Assembly (NCBI RefSeq): GCF_020966635.1
Contig: NZ_JAJKFQ010000026.1
Span: 287,894-351,893 of the forward strand
DNA: 64,000 nt
Source: Stieleria sp. JC731
Lineage (GTDB): Bacteria > Planctomycetota > Planctomycetia > Pirellulales > Pirellulaceae
Direction: 5' to 3'
Shown in pieces: positions 44,637-54,128 of this stretch. The notes under the pieces are model-generated. The model saw nothing but the letters and a program-made list of their open reading frames with translations. It ran no database searches and was not told the DNA's origin. Position 1 is the first letter of the stretch, and each line of letters starts with the position of its first letter. A program made the translations under genes and the position numbers.

Positions 44637-47402
44637 ATGCAGAAATTTGGCAATCCGCTTCCAGCCATTTCTTTGAGGTTGGCACTCGCAATAAGCTTCA
44701 TTTCGGTAGGTCTTCACGCGATTTCAGCGGAACCAAAGCGAATCGCCGTGGTCGCTCCGGAAGGCTGCCATCAGATTCCCGCGTCGATTGCGGGGCGAGT
44801 CGTCGAGTTCACTGTTTCACCTGAGTTGAATAGTGGCGTCGTTCTTTTGCCGATGTCGGATCCGAATTTCGATTTAACGGATCATCGGTTGATGGGTGCA
44901 TGTGGCAATTGGGTCACCCTTCCCCCCGAGCTTTTCGAATGGAAAGACGCGTCGGTTTTCCGGGGCGTCGCAAGCGGATCTTGGAGGCCAAATGCGATAG
45001 GACGCGAGCACTCTTTGGAAGGGATGAACCGTGTCGAAACGGCGTTGTTCAATCAATCGCGACCAAGCGTTGATTGGATTCCGAGCGATGTCGTTCTATT
45101 CGCGAGTGACGAGAGGCTGTTGCTTGGCTGTGATTGGAATTGCGACCTCGTTATCAGCGATTCGGAGCTTCAAGTTCTCAAAAGTGAAACTTCTCCATCG
45201 GTGACGCTTGTTAATTTCGGCCAAGAGAGCCTGTTGATAAATCTAAGTCGGTATGAAGCAGCGGATCAGCTTGTAGTAAATTTCATGCCCGTGGGAGGTT
45301 CAAGCGAATCGACTCTGGATGCTACGTGGCAACAGCTATCTGCAACGGACCAGACAGAATTCGTCGTGTCTTTCGGATCACATTCGCCCTCAAAGCTTTG
45401 CGACGCGGTGAATCGGGCTAGCGAACTTTCTTGTGACTTGATGATTGTCGATTTGGCAGAGAATGACTTCCAAGGAATGCAACTTCTCGCTCAGCTTTCG
45501 AGTCGGTTAGAAGTCAAAATCTTGTTGACGTCGGCCAGTCTTTATGCACCAGACTTTTGGATCGCCAAAGACCGAAGGGCAGCAAACGCATTGGAAGCCA
45601 CGCTTTGGCAACGAGGGAACGCTACCAACTTTGAAACCCAGTTATCGAGGGTTCTTGCAGGCTCATTGCGATCGGATCGCATTGGCCAAGATCGCGAATC
45701 GAATGGAGACGATGATCTGGCGACGACTCTTGATGCATTGCGGTCGGAGTTAGGAGCTGGCAAGTGTTTATCGTGTAGTAGCGGAACAGCGTATGTCGCC
45801 CGGATTCCTCCCAATGTGACCGGTGGCACAGTTTGGGTTAACGGTGGGGAAAGTATTGACGTCCTAAACTGTGCTCAGGCAACGTTCTTCGATTCCACCG
45901 GGGCAGCACTTTCAAGAGGCCATTTTGAGCAAGGCCAGTTGTTTTTGTCTCATCGATGCACTGGTGGCTTTGTTGTCTTCGATGGTCTCGAATTGACTTC
46001 GCAGCAAATCGAGTGGCAGACACATCCGGAGCTGCACACAGAACAACAGCAGGGTGATGAGACAGCTTTGTTATCTGTGTCGGAACGGACGTCGAAAACG
46101 GAGCGTCGTGAACGACTTCGCGGGGAAAAACTGTTGCATCAGGTGCCGCTAAAGCTGTCCAGCGAACAAGATGTTCCGAAACATCTGCTGCAAGCCAATC
46201 GAACCAATGCGAACGAAAGCTCGCAATGTCGGTCCTGGTGGTATCGTGTCGCACCGATCCCGCTCGACGTCCAGCTGACGATCGATCAACGACTTGGTGA
46301 CACTGAAGTTTCCTTTGCACCGGATGGCATCCGATTTTACGCCTTTTCCGAATCCGGATGGAGTGACATGAATCCATACCGTCTCGGCGAAGTCGTACAC
46401 GCCTACCCAAGAGTCGATTGGATTCAAGTGCAGTACGTTTGCGACGATGCACAAGTTCAGCTCAATGCACCTCGTCTGGTCAGTTCCTTTCGTCTGGCGG
46501 AAACCTCAAAGCGAACTTGGTCGGCAGCGGAGAACAATGCGGTCTACACAAGTGAGTTGCTACCGAGTGACTCTGCAGTTCCAGACATTGTTTGGGAACG
46601 CTTGACTGATTGGAAGACTGGCGAACTGATTGGAATTCTGGAAAACGAACGAAGCGGAATTCAAGCTGAAAGAGACTGGCTATGGCATTACGACAATGAC
46701 CCAATTGCCGCCGAGATTGAATCTGTCCTCCAAACAGGACTTTCGCCATCACATATTCTTGCTCAGTCTCCATGGGTCGAGTCGGATTCTGCATCAATCG
46801 TATCGATGCGAAGGCGGCTGTTGGCCCTGGATCAACCGTCACTGCGAAAGCAAAACCTAGAAGCAATCATCCGCCTGTGTGATGCGGTTGTAGAAACCTC
46901 AGCTCAACAACTAGGTCACAGCGGAGTCCAGAAAGATGGGGCGACCGTGATTGGCTATCCCGTCTTGGAAAGCTATGACTTTGAGAAAATTGACAGCGAG
47001 AATTCGAAATATCAAATCACGCAGGCATGGATTGCAGACGCCGCATATCGCCGTGTCCGCGCAATTGGCTATCGAGAACTGCCAGATGTCGTAGCCAAGC
47101 ATCCGATTGTAGATCAGCAAGCCCAAGACGCGGCATACGAGAAAGCGTATCATTGGCTCGCCGAAATCGTACCGATTAACGATTCGCGTTTCGTACTGAC
47201 AAAAGTTCGTTTTAAGCGAAGACGTGGAAATGCCGAATCCGCCTACGATGTGCTTCGTGATCACGGCTATGAAGGTCCGGCAATTGCCTGGTACTTCAAG
47301 AAGGAAAGAGACCTTTGGAGTGAAGCAGGAGACGAGGCTCTTCGCCGATTAGGGCATGCGAGATGGTTTCTTCGCCAAGCTCAACTGCCGGTACAGTTTT
47401 GA
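44637..47402 (+). CDS. Large exported protein of unknown function
   Basis: Start at ATG 44637 (or GTG 44631). The first 30 residues form a signal peptide (LRLALAISFISVGLHAISA). The 921-residue product has no recognised domain. Residues about 30-220 and 370-460 look beta-rich (VEFTVSPELNSGVVLLPM, GGTVWVNGGESIDVL). Around 250-290 the sequence LMIVDLAENDFQGMQLLAQL resembles the phosphoacceptor region of a receiver-like fold, probably by chance. A Lys/Arg/Glu-rich linker lies near 480-500. The last 200 residues look alpha-helical with many acidic residues and aromatic pairs. It is followed 48 bases later by a protease gene. Confidence 0.8.
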   Translation: MQKFGNPLPAISLRLALAISFISVGLHAISAEPKRIAVVAPEGCHQIPASIAGRVVEFTVSPELNSGVVLLPMSDPNFDLTDHRLMGACGNWVTLPPELFEWKDASVFRGVASGSWRPNAIGREHSLEGMNRVETALFNQSRPSVDWIPSDVVLFASDERLLLGCDWNCDLVISDSELQVLKSETSPSVTLVNFGQESLLINLSRYEAADQLVVNFMPVGGSSESTLDATWQQLSATDQTEFVVSFGSHSPSKLCDAVNRASELSCDLMIVDLAENDFQGMQLLAQLSSRLEVKILLTSASLYAPDFWIAKDRRAANALEATLWQRGNATNFETQLSRVLAGSLRSDRIGQDRESNGDDDLATTLDALRSELGAGKCLSCSSGTAYVARIPPNVTGGTVWVNGGESIDVLNCAQATFFDSTGAALSRGHFEQGQLFLSHRCTGGFVVFDGLELTSQQIEWQTHPELHTEQQQGDETALLSVSERTSKTERRERLRGEKLLHQVPLKLSSEQDVPKHLLQANRTNANESSQCRSWWYRVAPIPLDVQLTIDQRLGDTEVSFAPDGIRFYAFSESGWSDMNPYRLGEVVHAYPRVDWIQVQYVCDDAQVQLNAPRLVSSFRLAETSKRTWSAAENNAVYTSELLPSDSAVPDIVWERLTDWKTGELIGILENERSGIQAERDWLWHYDNDPIAAEIESVLQTGLSPSHILAQSPWVESDSASIVSMRRRLLALDQPSLRKQNLEAIIRLCDAVVETSAQQLGHSGVQKDGATVIGYPVLESYDFEKIDSENSKYQITQAWIADAAYRRVRAIGYRELPDVVAKHPIVDQQAQDAAYEKAYHWLAEIVPINDSRFVLTKVRFKRRRGNAESAYDVLRDHGYEGPAIAWYFKKERDLWSEAGDEALRRLGHARWFLRQAQLPVQF

Positions 47403-47450
47403 TAAAACCTTGCTGATCATTATTGATCGTCATCCACAAAGAGTTTCACC

Positions 47451-48227
47451 GTGAGTCGTTTTCAAGTTTTTGTTATCCCGTTGCTGTTGGCGATTGTCGT
47501 TCAACGAACTTTCGCTGATGAACAACAAACTGTCGGTAGTGAGATTGAGCGTTGGGACCGTGTTGTCGCCATTCGATCGCCCGACGAAAAAGACGGTTCG
47601 TCAAGCAAGTTGTGCAGCGCGATCTTGGTTGAGGCAGCGGACCAGCTATTCGTTGTCACTGCGGGACATGCAGCCGAAGAGACTCATCGAAAGAGCAAGC
47701 TGATCTATCGTGATGCCGATGGTAAATCGCAATGGGTGCTTCTCTCGTTGTTGCTTTCGGAGAACGGGGATCCGTGGAGCCACGACAAGGTGTCAGACTT
47801 TGCGATCGCGAAAGTCGCATCAAACGAGAAAGCTTCTCCATATGTCGATCAATTGAAGAAACTCTCTATTTCCATCGATCAATTGAGCTTAACCGCGCCG
47901 GGGCGGACGACACGTCTTGAGATTGTTGGTTTCCCCTTGGCTCTCGGAGCGACGCCGCCGGTTTCGCCACTTGTGGTGGTTAGTTACGTCGCTTCAAAAG
48001 AGATCGAGAGTTCAAATAAGTGGGGGAAGGAGCCGATTCTCTACACCGCTCCGCCGATAGCGCAAGGGTGCAGCGGTGGACCGGCAATGGTGATTGATGA
48101 CGGTGCAAACACATTCCAAGTCGTCGGAATCGTCATCGGTATGATGGCGGATTCGACAGGCGCGAAACTCTCAAAAGTCGTTCCGGCACGCTTGATCCGG
48201 CAGTCAGTCGAACAAGCGATCCGGTAG
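47451..48227 (+). CDS. Exported trypsin-like serine protease
   Basis: A 258-residue protein starting at GTG 47451, with a signal peptide (FQVFVIPLLLAIVVQRTFA). A chymotrypsin-fold triad is visible: His73 in VVTAGHAAEE, Asp116 in KVSDFAIAKV and Ser208 in AQGCSGGPAM. The spacing suits short bacterial trypsin-like peptidases without a PDZ domain. Mature location would be the periplasm. It probably shares a transcript with the large exported protein upstream, whose maturation or turnover it could control; that link is inference from adjacency. Confidence 0.87.
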   Translation: MSRFQVFVIPLLLAIVVQRTFADEQQTVGSEIERWDRVVAIRSPDEKDGSSSKLCSAILVEAADQLFVVTAGHAAEETHRKSKLIYRDADGKSQWVLLSLLLSENGDPWSHDKVSDFAIAKVASNEKASPYVDQLKKLSISIDQLSLTAPGRTTRLEIVGFPLALGATPPVSPLVVVSYVASKEIESSNKWGKEPILYTAPPIAQGCSGGPAMVIDDGANTFQVVGIVIGMMADSTGAKLSKVVPARLIRQSVEQAIR

Positions 48228-48461
48228 TCGTGTCTCCTCGGGACCGGATTCTGGCAGGGCGATCTTCAAGCCATCTGGGCTACCACCAGGAATTGGCGTA
48301 AAACTGACGTGAAAGCTTGCCGTTTGCAGTATTCATGACATTCCGTAAAGCGAATCGTCGCATGGCCTCCGCAGCTTCTTTCCACACAATTGCAGATCAA
48401 TCGATTATATTTCGGCACTGCAATTTGCCCCTCCCCTCCTCCCTCCAGGTCTCTCTTTTCG

Positions 48462-50414
48462 ATGTCCGATCGTTCGACGCAGTCATCCGACGCCACACCA
48501 GTCGATTCCGGCGCAGGTGATGCAAAAGTACAAGCCAATCGACAGATTCTTTTGGATGCGCAAGCTTCCGGGAAACCTCTGGGGGCCTACATCAAGCTTT
48601 CCGGTCCTGGTTGGCTGCAGGCAGCGATCACACTGGGCGGCGGATCACTTGCCGGCGCACTGTTCCTCGGTGTGCTTGGCGGTACAAGTATGCTTTGGCT
48701 TCAGCTGATCGCGATCATCATGGGTGTGGTCATGCTTTCGGCGATCAGCTACGTCACATTGTCGACGGGGCGTCGTCCGTTCGAAGCCATCAATAGTGAA
48801 ATCAACCCTGCGCTCGGCTGGGGCTGGGTGATTGCAACTGCAATGGCAAACATCATCTGGTGCATGCCGCAATTCAGTCTTTGTTATGACGCCGTCGATA
48901 AGAACTTAGCCACACTTGGTGGTGGTGGCGGCCTGGGTGATGGGCAAAGCACCAAAATCGTTTTCTCGATCATTCTGTTGCTGGCCGCCGGCTTCGTTGT
49001 TCTACTTAATACGAAGCAAGGCAAAGCAGCGAAGGCATTCGACATTGTGTTGAAGTCACTGGTCGGAATGGTCGTGATCTGCTTCTTTGGCGTCGTTATC
49101 ATGCTGGCGATCAAGGGGCAATTGGATTTCGCGACCATCTTTACTGGCTTCATCCCCGATCTATCACAGTGGTCACATCCTGCCGGACAAATGCGTTCGG
49201 TTGTTGAGTCGCTGGATTCCACCGGAGCCGACTTTTGGACCGGCAAACTTGTCGATCAACAGCGCACGGTCATGATCGCAGCTGCGGCGACAGCGGTCGG
49301 AATCAATATGACGTTCCTGCTGCCCTATTCCATGCTGGCACGGGGCTGGGACAAGCCATTCCGTGGCCTGGCCCGGTTCGATCTATCGACCGGCATGGCA
49401 ATCCCTTATGTCCTGGTGACAAGCTGCGTCGTCATCGCAGCGGCGGCATCGCTACACAATAAGATTGACGACCAGTTGGCCAGCTCCGAGTTGGCGACGA
49501 TGCAAACCAGCCCTTACTACGGCGGTGTCGAAGGTTCGCTTATCGCACGAGTCGGTTACGACGCCAAGGAAGACGGCACCGATCTATCCCAAATTGCGTC
49601 AGTGTTAAATGATGCAAGAACCGCTCTGGGAGAATCGCTATCCGAATCAGAGGCGACAGCTTTGTCCGACGCGATCGCATCAACCGAAGCCACTGAAGAT
49701 GCACCGAGTAGCCTTTCGGTGATTAGCAGTCTTGGAAAGATCGAACCGATCATCGATTATCCTGCGGTCAGTGCTTTGCCCGAAACCAAAGCGTTGCAAC
49801 AGGTCGCTGAGATTTCCAATGATGAAAAGCGAGTTGCCTTGTCACTCGTTAAGCGTGATGCCTTTCAGCTCTCGACAACTCTTGAGCCTCTGCTGGGGGC
49901 ATCGTTGGCCAACCTTGTTTTCGGACTTGGCGTGTTCGGGATGGGCTTTTCCACGATTGTGATTCTGATGCTGATCAACGGTTTTGCGTTCCGCGAAATG
50001 TTCAACCGTCCGGACGGCACAGCGCCGTTCGTGATCGGCTGTTTGGTCGCCGGAATCAGCGGTGCGATGTGGTGGAAGTTCTGGGCCGACGCGGATACAA
50101 AGTTTTGGCTTGCGATTTTTGCCAGTAACTTCGGGATGATGTTGTTGCCGATCGCTTACATCACATTCTTTTTGATGATGAATAACAAGCGGATCTTGGG
50201 CGACGAAAAGCCAACGGGCGGTCGCATGATTATTTGGAATGTCTTGATGATCGTCTCTGTTGCCGGTGCGATCGTGGCCGCGTCCTCAGCGATCTATAAC
50301 AAGATTAACGACCCGGTCGCCTTCCCAGCCGTGATGGGGATGTTGGTGGTCTACGCGATCGCCTTGGTGATCGGATATTTCTACCGAAAGAATTCCCCTC
50401 CCAAGGCGGTATAG
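48462..50414 (+). CDS. Nramp-like membrane carrier lacking canonical metal-binding motifs, with a large extramembrane insert
   Basis: The ATG at 48462 (MSDRSTQSSDATPVDSG) is chosen over 48390. The 650-residue protein has about 11 membrane segments in the Nramp (LeuT-fold) order. TM1 reads SGPGWLQAAITLGGGSLAGA: the DPGN motif of Mn2+/Fe2+ Nramps is replaced by GGGS (59-62). TM6 reads GINMTFLLPYS, without the MPH motif. Between two later segments sits an insert of about 140 residues (332-470), hydrophilic and acidic, unusual for the family. Planctomycetes carry such proteins annotated as Nramp divalent-metal transporters, but a different substrate is likely. It stands alone. Confidence 0.82.
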   Translation: MSDRSTQSSDATPVDSGAGDAKVQANRQILLDAQASGKPLGAYIKLSGPGWLQAAITLGGGSLAGALFLGVLGGTSMLWLQLIAIIMGVVMLSAISYVTLSTGRRPFEAINSEINPALGWGWVIATAMANIIWCMPQFSLCYDAVDKNLATLGGGGGLGDGQSTKIVFSIILLLAAGFVVLLNTKQGKAAKAFDIVLKSLVGMVVICFFGVVIMLAIKGQLDFATIFTGFIPDLSQWSHPAGQMRSVVESLDSTGADFWTGKLVDQQRTVMIAAAATAVGINMTFLLPYSMLARGWDKPFRGLARFDLSTGMAIPYVLVTSCVVIAAAASLHNKIDDQLASSELATMQTSPYYGGVEGSLIARVGYDAKEDGTDLSQIASVLNDARTALGESLSESEATALSDAIASTEATEDAPSSLSVISSLGKIEPIIDYPAVSALPETKALQQVAEISNDEKRVALSLVKRDAFQLSTTLEPLLGASLANLVFGLGVFGMGFSTIVILMLINGFAFREMFNRPDGTAPFVIGCLVAGISGAMWWKFWADADTKFWLAIFASNFGMMLLPIAYITFFLMMNNKRILGDEKPTGGRMIIWNVLMIVSVAGAIVAASSAIYNKINDPVAFPAVMGMLVVYAIALVIGYFYRKNSPPKAV

Positions 50415-50464
50415 ACAGTCAACCGGGAATCGTTGCGACTGATTCAATCGGATTATTTGTTTCG

Positions 50465-50491
50465 TGACTGCGAGGACGAGCCTCGCAGTCA
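50465..50491. terminator. Perfect 11-bp hairpin after the Nramp-like gene
   Basis: TGACTGCGAGG and CCTCGCAGTCA pair perfectly around ACGAG, 50 bases after the stop codon. There is no T-tract, so it may act with Rho or as a stabilising 3' end; it is a weak terminator call. Confidence 0.5.
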
Positions 50492-50568
50492 TTGCGGCAG
50501 GTGCTAGTGGCCGGAAAATGCGCTCCTAGGTTTTGGGGACTGCATCGCAAACCCGCTACCGGTAAACC

Positions 50569-52134
50569 ATGTCTGCCCCGCCTATTCCTTGGAAGCACAT
50601 CCGCAACGTTTTGGTGCTTTTCGCACCGATCTGGATCGGAGCCGTCTTGATTTTTGGTTTCCTTGGCGGCGTCTATGCGCTTTTGTCTGAGGACATCTTT
50701 GCTGCTCGACAGCCGCTGGTTGTGCGTGATGAGGCGACGCGTGCCGTAGACCGTTTAGGCCGATTTGCCAGCCAAACCGAACTAAAAGCTGCACAGGAAA
50801 CCATTCTGGAGATGGCGCAGAACCGGGAAGTGGTCGCCGCAGCGCTCCGGCAAATCGGCCCTCCCGAAGGTGCAGACGAATCAACCTGGCCAACCATTTC
50901 TGATGTCGACGGTGCCATCAAAAAGTCCGTCAATATTTTGGCTCCCCAGGGTGCCGAATTTGGCAATACCGAAGTGGTTTACTTGGCCGTGAAAGCCGAT
51001 TCGCCGGAGCGTGCGATCGGATTTTGCCGAGCCATGTTTGACAATCTAACCAAACACCTTCGTGATGTTCGTCGCGTTCGCGCTGACAGCGTGATTATCG
51101 AACTGAGCCATGCTCGTGACCTGGCGAAAGCCAATCTCGACCGAGTTGCGCAACAGATGCATGAAATCGAAGTCCAGTTTGGTGCCGATCTGGGCGAGTT
51201 GCGGAAGTTGAACGACACCTATGGTGGCGATAGTAACTTGCGCAGGATTCTGGAAAACACCAAAGAGCAACAAAGGATCGCGGATCTTGAACTGAAAAAG
51301 ATGGAAGCGTTGTACGAGCTTCTGGTGGCTAGTTCGACCGATCCACAACGTCTGCTGATCAGTGGCGGAGACTTGCTGACAAGCCAGCCTTCGCTTTTGA
51401 GATTGAAAGACGGCTTGATCGATGCACAGCTTAAATCGAGTCAACTGTCAGGCATCTACACGATGCTCAACCCTAAGCGACGCGCCGCATTGGCAACCGA
51501 ACGCGAAATTCGTGAGCGGATCGTTCAAGAAACGTTGTCGGTGATCGCTGCGATGGAACCGTCATTAAAGCTGCAAAAGGTAGAGCTCGAGAAGCTGAAC
51601 ACCAAGGTTGTCGACTTGTCGCGCAAGTTAGAAATGCTGGCAACCGCGCGAACGTCCTACGCGGAAATCGATGCAGAATTGAAACAGCGGACCGAGCAGC
51701 TGTCTGCCGCAGAACAACGTCTAGCGGACGCGCGTGCAAACCGTTCGGCGGCACTTGCGACCAATCTTGTCGCCGAACTCGGTCCTCCTCAGGTTTCTGA
51801 AAATCCGATCGGGCCAGGGACGGTGACCACAACCTTTGGTGCCATGATGGCAGGGCTGATCTTTGGCTTGGGAACGGTGTTCCTTGTCGCACCAGGCCCC
51901 GCGCAGTCACACGGGCGTCGTCGCTGGTCAGATCATGTGCAAACGCAAAACCGACGGGCGGGTGATCAAAGTCCGATGAATCGGCGAGCATCCGATCGCG
52001 GCCCAGAGCAGCAGTTGACTCGACGTGGCGACGATCCAAGCAATCAGGTCATCGTTGAACCGACGAAGGCACAGGCCGAGATCGCGATCAAAGATAATGG
52101 TGATCAATCGAAACCGTCATCTGGCTGGTCTTGA
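50569..52134 (+). CDS. Polysaccharide chain-length determinant-like protein (Wzz/GumC type, no kinase domain)
   Basis: A 521-residue protein. The N-terminal membrane segment VLVLFAPIWIGAVLIFGFLG precedes a Wzz-like domain (EDIFAARQPLVVRDEATRAV). A long coiled coil spans roughly residues 165-410 (AKANLDRVAQQMHEIEVQFG, LRRILENTKEQQRIADLELK, RTEQLSAAEQRLADARA). The second membrane segment TFGAMMAGLIFGLGTVFLVA follows the Pro-rich motif SENPIGPGTVTTT. The final 70 residues are hydrophilic and Arg/Asp/Gln-rich, without Walker motifs. It would set polymer length of an exported polysaccharide. No other exopolysaccharide genes adjoin it. Confidence 0.85.
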   Translation: MSAPPIPWKHIRNVLVLFAPIWIGAVLIFGFLGGVYALLSEDIFAARQPLVVRDEATRAVDRLGRFASQTELKAAQETILEMAQNREVVAAALRQIGPPEGADESTWPTISDVDGAIKKSVNILAPQGAEFGNTEVVYLAVKADSPERAIGFCRAMFDNLTKHLRDVRRVRADSVIIELSHARDLAKANLDRVAQQMHEIEVQFGADLGELRKLNDTYGGDSNLRRILENTKEQQRIADLELKKMEALYELLVASSTDPQRLLISGGDLLTSQPSLLRLKDGLIDAQLKSSQLSGIYTMLNPKRRAALATEREIRERIVQETLSVIAAMEPSLKLQKVELEKLNTKVVDLSRKLEMLATARTSYAEIDAELKQRTEQLSAAEQRLADARANRSAALATNLVAELGPPQVSENPIGPGTVTTTFGAMMAGLIFGLGTVFLVAPGPAQSHGRRRWSDHVQTQNRRAGDQSPMNRRASDRGPEQQLTRRGDDPSNQVIVEPTKAQAEIAIKDNGDQSKPSSGWS

Positions 52135-52168
52135 TTGGAAGAAACGCAGCGATCAATTCGGAGACTCG

Positions 52169-53281
52169 CTATACAAGCGGGCCAACAATATAGTCGCGAT
52201 CTGGCTTCGTGAATGTTGTCGGATACCACTGCTGAATCAGTTCAAACTGATCCGCCGTGAACCAGCGACGCGGGACCATCATCCGCAAATTTCCGTTCCG
52301 CAGACGGCATTCCAACCCCTTGCCATTTACGACGAAATGCTGCAGAGCGTGGTTCCGGTATCCGTAGCAGTTCTGGTAGCTGGCACGTGAAATGACTACC
52401 AAGTCGCTCGTGACCAGAACGTGAAATTCGCCCAGTTCGGCATTCAGGATCGAGTAAAAACAGGCGAAAATCAGCAGGACTCCGATTCCATAAACGACCA
52501 ACCAGGTCGCCGGATACGCTAGCCAAGAATACGCGCCGTTGGGATTGACGAATCCGATGGGCATGAATTGGCTGAAGATTAGAAGCGCCCAGATCAACTG
52601 GAAAAACGCGACCGCAGTCCACCGCTTGAGCTGTCGTTGCCGGTCATGCAAATCGTTATCAAACAGTTGTCCTGTAACTTCGATTGTTTGCGAGTTCCCC
52701 AGCAACGACTTCATCAGTTCTATGGGGACTTCAGATTGCTGCAATTCCTCTTCGGTGAGTGGCCGCTGGATGTCACTGCGACTCAGCCGCGTTGATTCGG
52801 TTGCGAACGGTAACAGCACTTTGATCATGCCGTTGATCGGATGAATCTTGACCTGCGACTGGTTCATCATCGCAGTCAGAACGCAGTTTTCAGATCGAAC
52901 CGCAATAGAATGTCGCGTTAGGCGGCCTTCGACGCGAGTTGCAAATCCGGGATACCGACCCCAGAACCGTCTGTCATCAAAGATTCCAACATTGGCAATC
53001 CAAGTGACGGCGATCGCGAATGCAGCCGGTAGCACCACGACGAACAGAGACGGTAAATAGAGAGTCGCCATTGCGGCCGCGATGCACGCGATGATCATCA
53101 AACCGACGAAGTACTTCTGTCGTGAATCGAGCTGATTGCGCGAAGCCAACCCGTCTCGTGACCAATCACTCACGAACCAGATCCCTTGTTCAAGCTGGTC
53201 GACAGCCTCCTCGGCAACAACGGAACCCGATTCGGAGACCACCTGAGGCGGAGCTTGAAATGGATTGATCGATTCAGACAT
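52169..53281 (-). CDS. Planctomycete membrane protein with NPFQAP N-terminus, unknown function
   Basis: A 370-residue protein. The start MSESINPFQAPPQVV carries the NP[FY]xxP motif that opens many planctomycete membrane proteins. Two pairs of membrane segments are visible: about residues 75-110 (YFVGLMIIACIAAAMATLYL and onward) and about 225-275 (AVAFFQLIWALLIFSQFMPI, WLVVYGIGVLLIFACFYSIL). Between them and after them are soluble parts with beta character (VLVTSDLVVISRASYQNC). No known family. It is convergent with the Wzz-like gene (34 bases apart). Confidence 0.8.
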   Translation of the reverse strand: MSESINPFQAPPQVVSESGSVVAEEAVDQLEQGIWFVSDWSRDGLASRNQLDSRQKYFVGLMIIACIAAAMATLYLPSLFVVVLPAAFAIAVTWIANVGIFDDRRFWGRYPGFATRVEGRLTRHSIAVRSENCVLTAMMNQSQVKIHPINGMIKVLLPFATESTRLSRSDIQRPLTEEELQQSEVPIELMKSLLGNSQTIEVTGQLFDNDLHDRQRQLKRWTAVAFFQLIWALLIFSQFMPIGFVNPNGAYSWLAYPATWLVVYGIGVLLIFACFYSILNAELGEFHVLVTSDLVVISRASYQNCYGYRNHALQHFVVNGKGLECRLRNGNLRMMVPRRWFTADQFELIQQWYPTTFTKPDRDYIVGPLV

Positions 53282-53387
53282 GTTTGGGTGAATCCGATCT
53301 GCGACGTTTGGTGCAATGTTGAGTTGCCGATCGGCATCCTGAAGACTTCACGTTTGCCCCCAAGCAAAGCTGCATCGAAATTCTCGA

Positions 53388-54128
53388 TTAACCTCCGGCG
53401 ATCACATAGTAGAACGCGACCAGCGTCAACGCTACTGCGACAAAGTGCTGGAACGTCGAAGTTGTCAGACGCTTACTGGCAATCACTCCCAACTGAATGC
53501 CGATCATCGCTGCAGGGGCTACCACTGCGGCTTGCGTTAGGGCGTTCATGTCAACCAGTTGCCGCACCAACAGTCCGCCAAATTTGTAGACCGAAACGAC
53601 AAATAAGAATTGGTTCATGAACGCTTTGAATTGCCGTTGATCCCAAGGCTGCGACAACGCGAATGCCGCCACGGGAGGCCCCGCGATAGAAACGGCACCG
53701 GCGAGAAATCCACCTATTCCGCCGGCAATCAACGCGGAACCGTCGCCAGATTTGATGCCAGTTCTTGCTTTCGCGCGGTTGCGTAGGTTCAGCCCGACCA
53801 TTAGCAAGATGGCAACACCGGTGCCACGAACCAGCCAGTCTGCCGTGACAACTTCAAACGCATACAAACCGATCGGCAATGCAATCGCCGCCCCGATAAG
53901 GGCTCGCAATAGATGCCGAAATTCTGCACCGTTGCGGTAATTCCAAACCGCCGCCAGCATCACGGGAACACTTGCTGTGGAGATGACAATCTGGGCTTGT
54001 TTGACGTCGATCGCCCATGGCAACAGTGTTACCGCGACGATTCCGAAACCGAACCCAACCGCACTGTGAACGAAGCCTGCGATCAACGCAAACGCCAGGA
54101 TAGCAACCAAGGTAGCTGGATCGCTCAT
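53388..54128 (-). CDS. TauE/SafE family sulfite/sulfonate exporter-like permease
   Basis: A 246-residue protein with seven or eight membrane segments. TauE/SafE features: the N-terminal ALIAGFVHSAVGFGFGIVAV and the repeated half IAGGIGGFLAGAVSIAGPPV, an internal duplication characteristic of the family. It probably moves sulfite or a related anion across the cytoplasmic membrane. Its start codon overlaps the stop of the MFS gene by four bases (54125-54128), so the two are translationally coupled in the TauD-MFS-TauE operon. Confidence 0.88.
   Translation of the reverse strand: MSDPATLVAILAFALIAGFVHSAVGFGFGIVAVTLLPWAIDVKQAQIVISTASVPVMLAAVWNYRNGAEFRHLLRALIGAAIALPIGLYAFEVVTADWLVRGTGVAILLMVGLNLRNRAKARTGIKSGDGSALIAGGIGGFLAGAVSIAGPPVAAFALSQPWDQRQFKAFMNQFLFVVSVYKFGGLLVRQLVDMNALTQAAVVAPAAMIGIQLGVIASKRLTTSTFQHFVAVALTLVAFYYVIAGG

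Noticed and set aside
45430..45500. Response-regulator receiver domain in the large exported protein
   Set aside because: Only one short stretch resembles the phosphoacceptor region; the other receiver signatures are missing and the protein is exported, where phosphotransfer would not occur.
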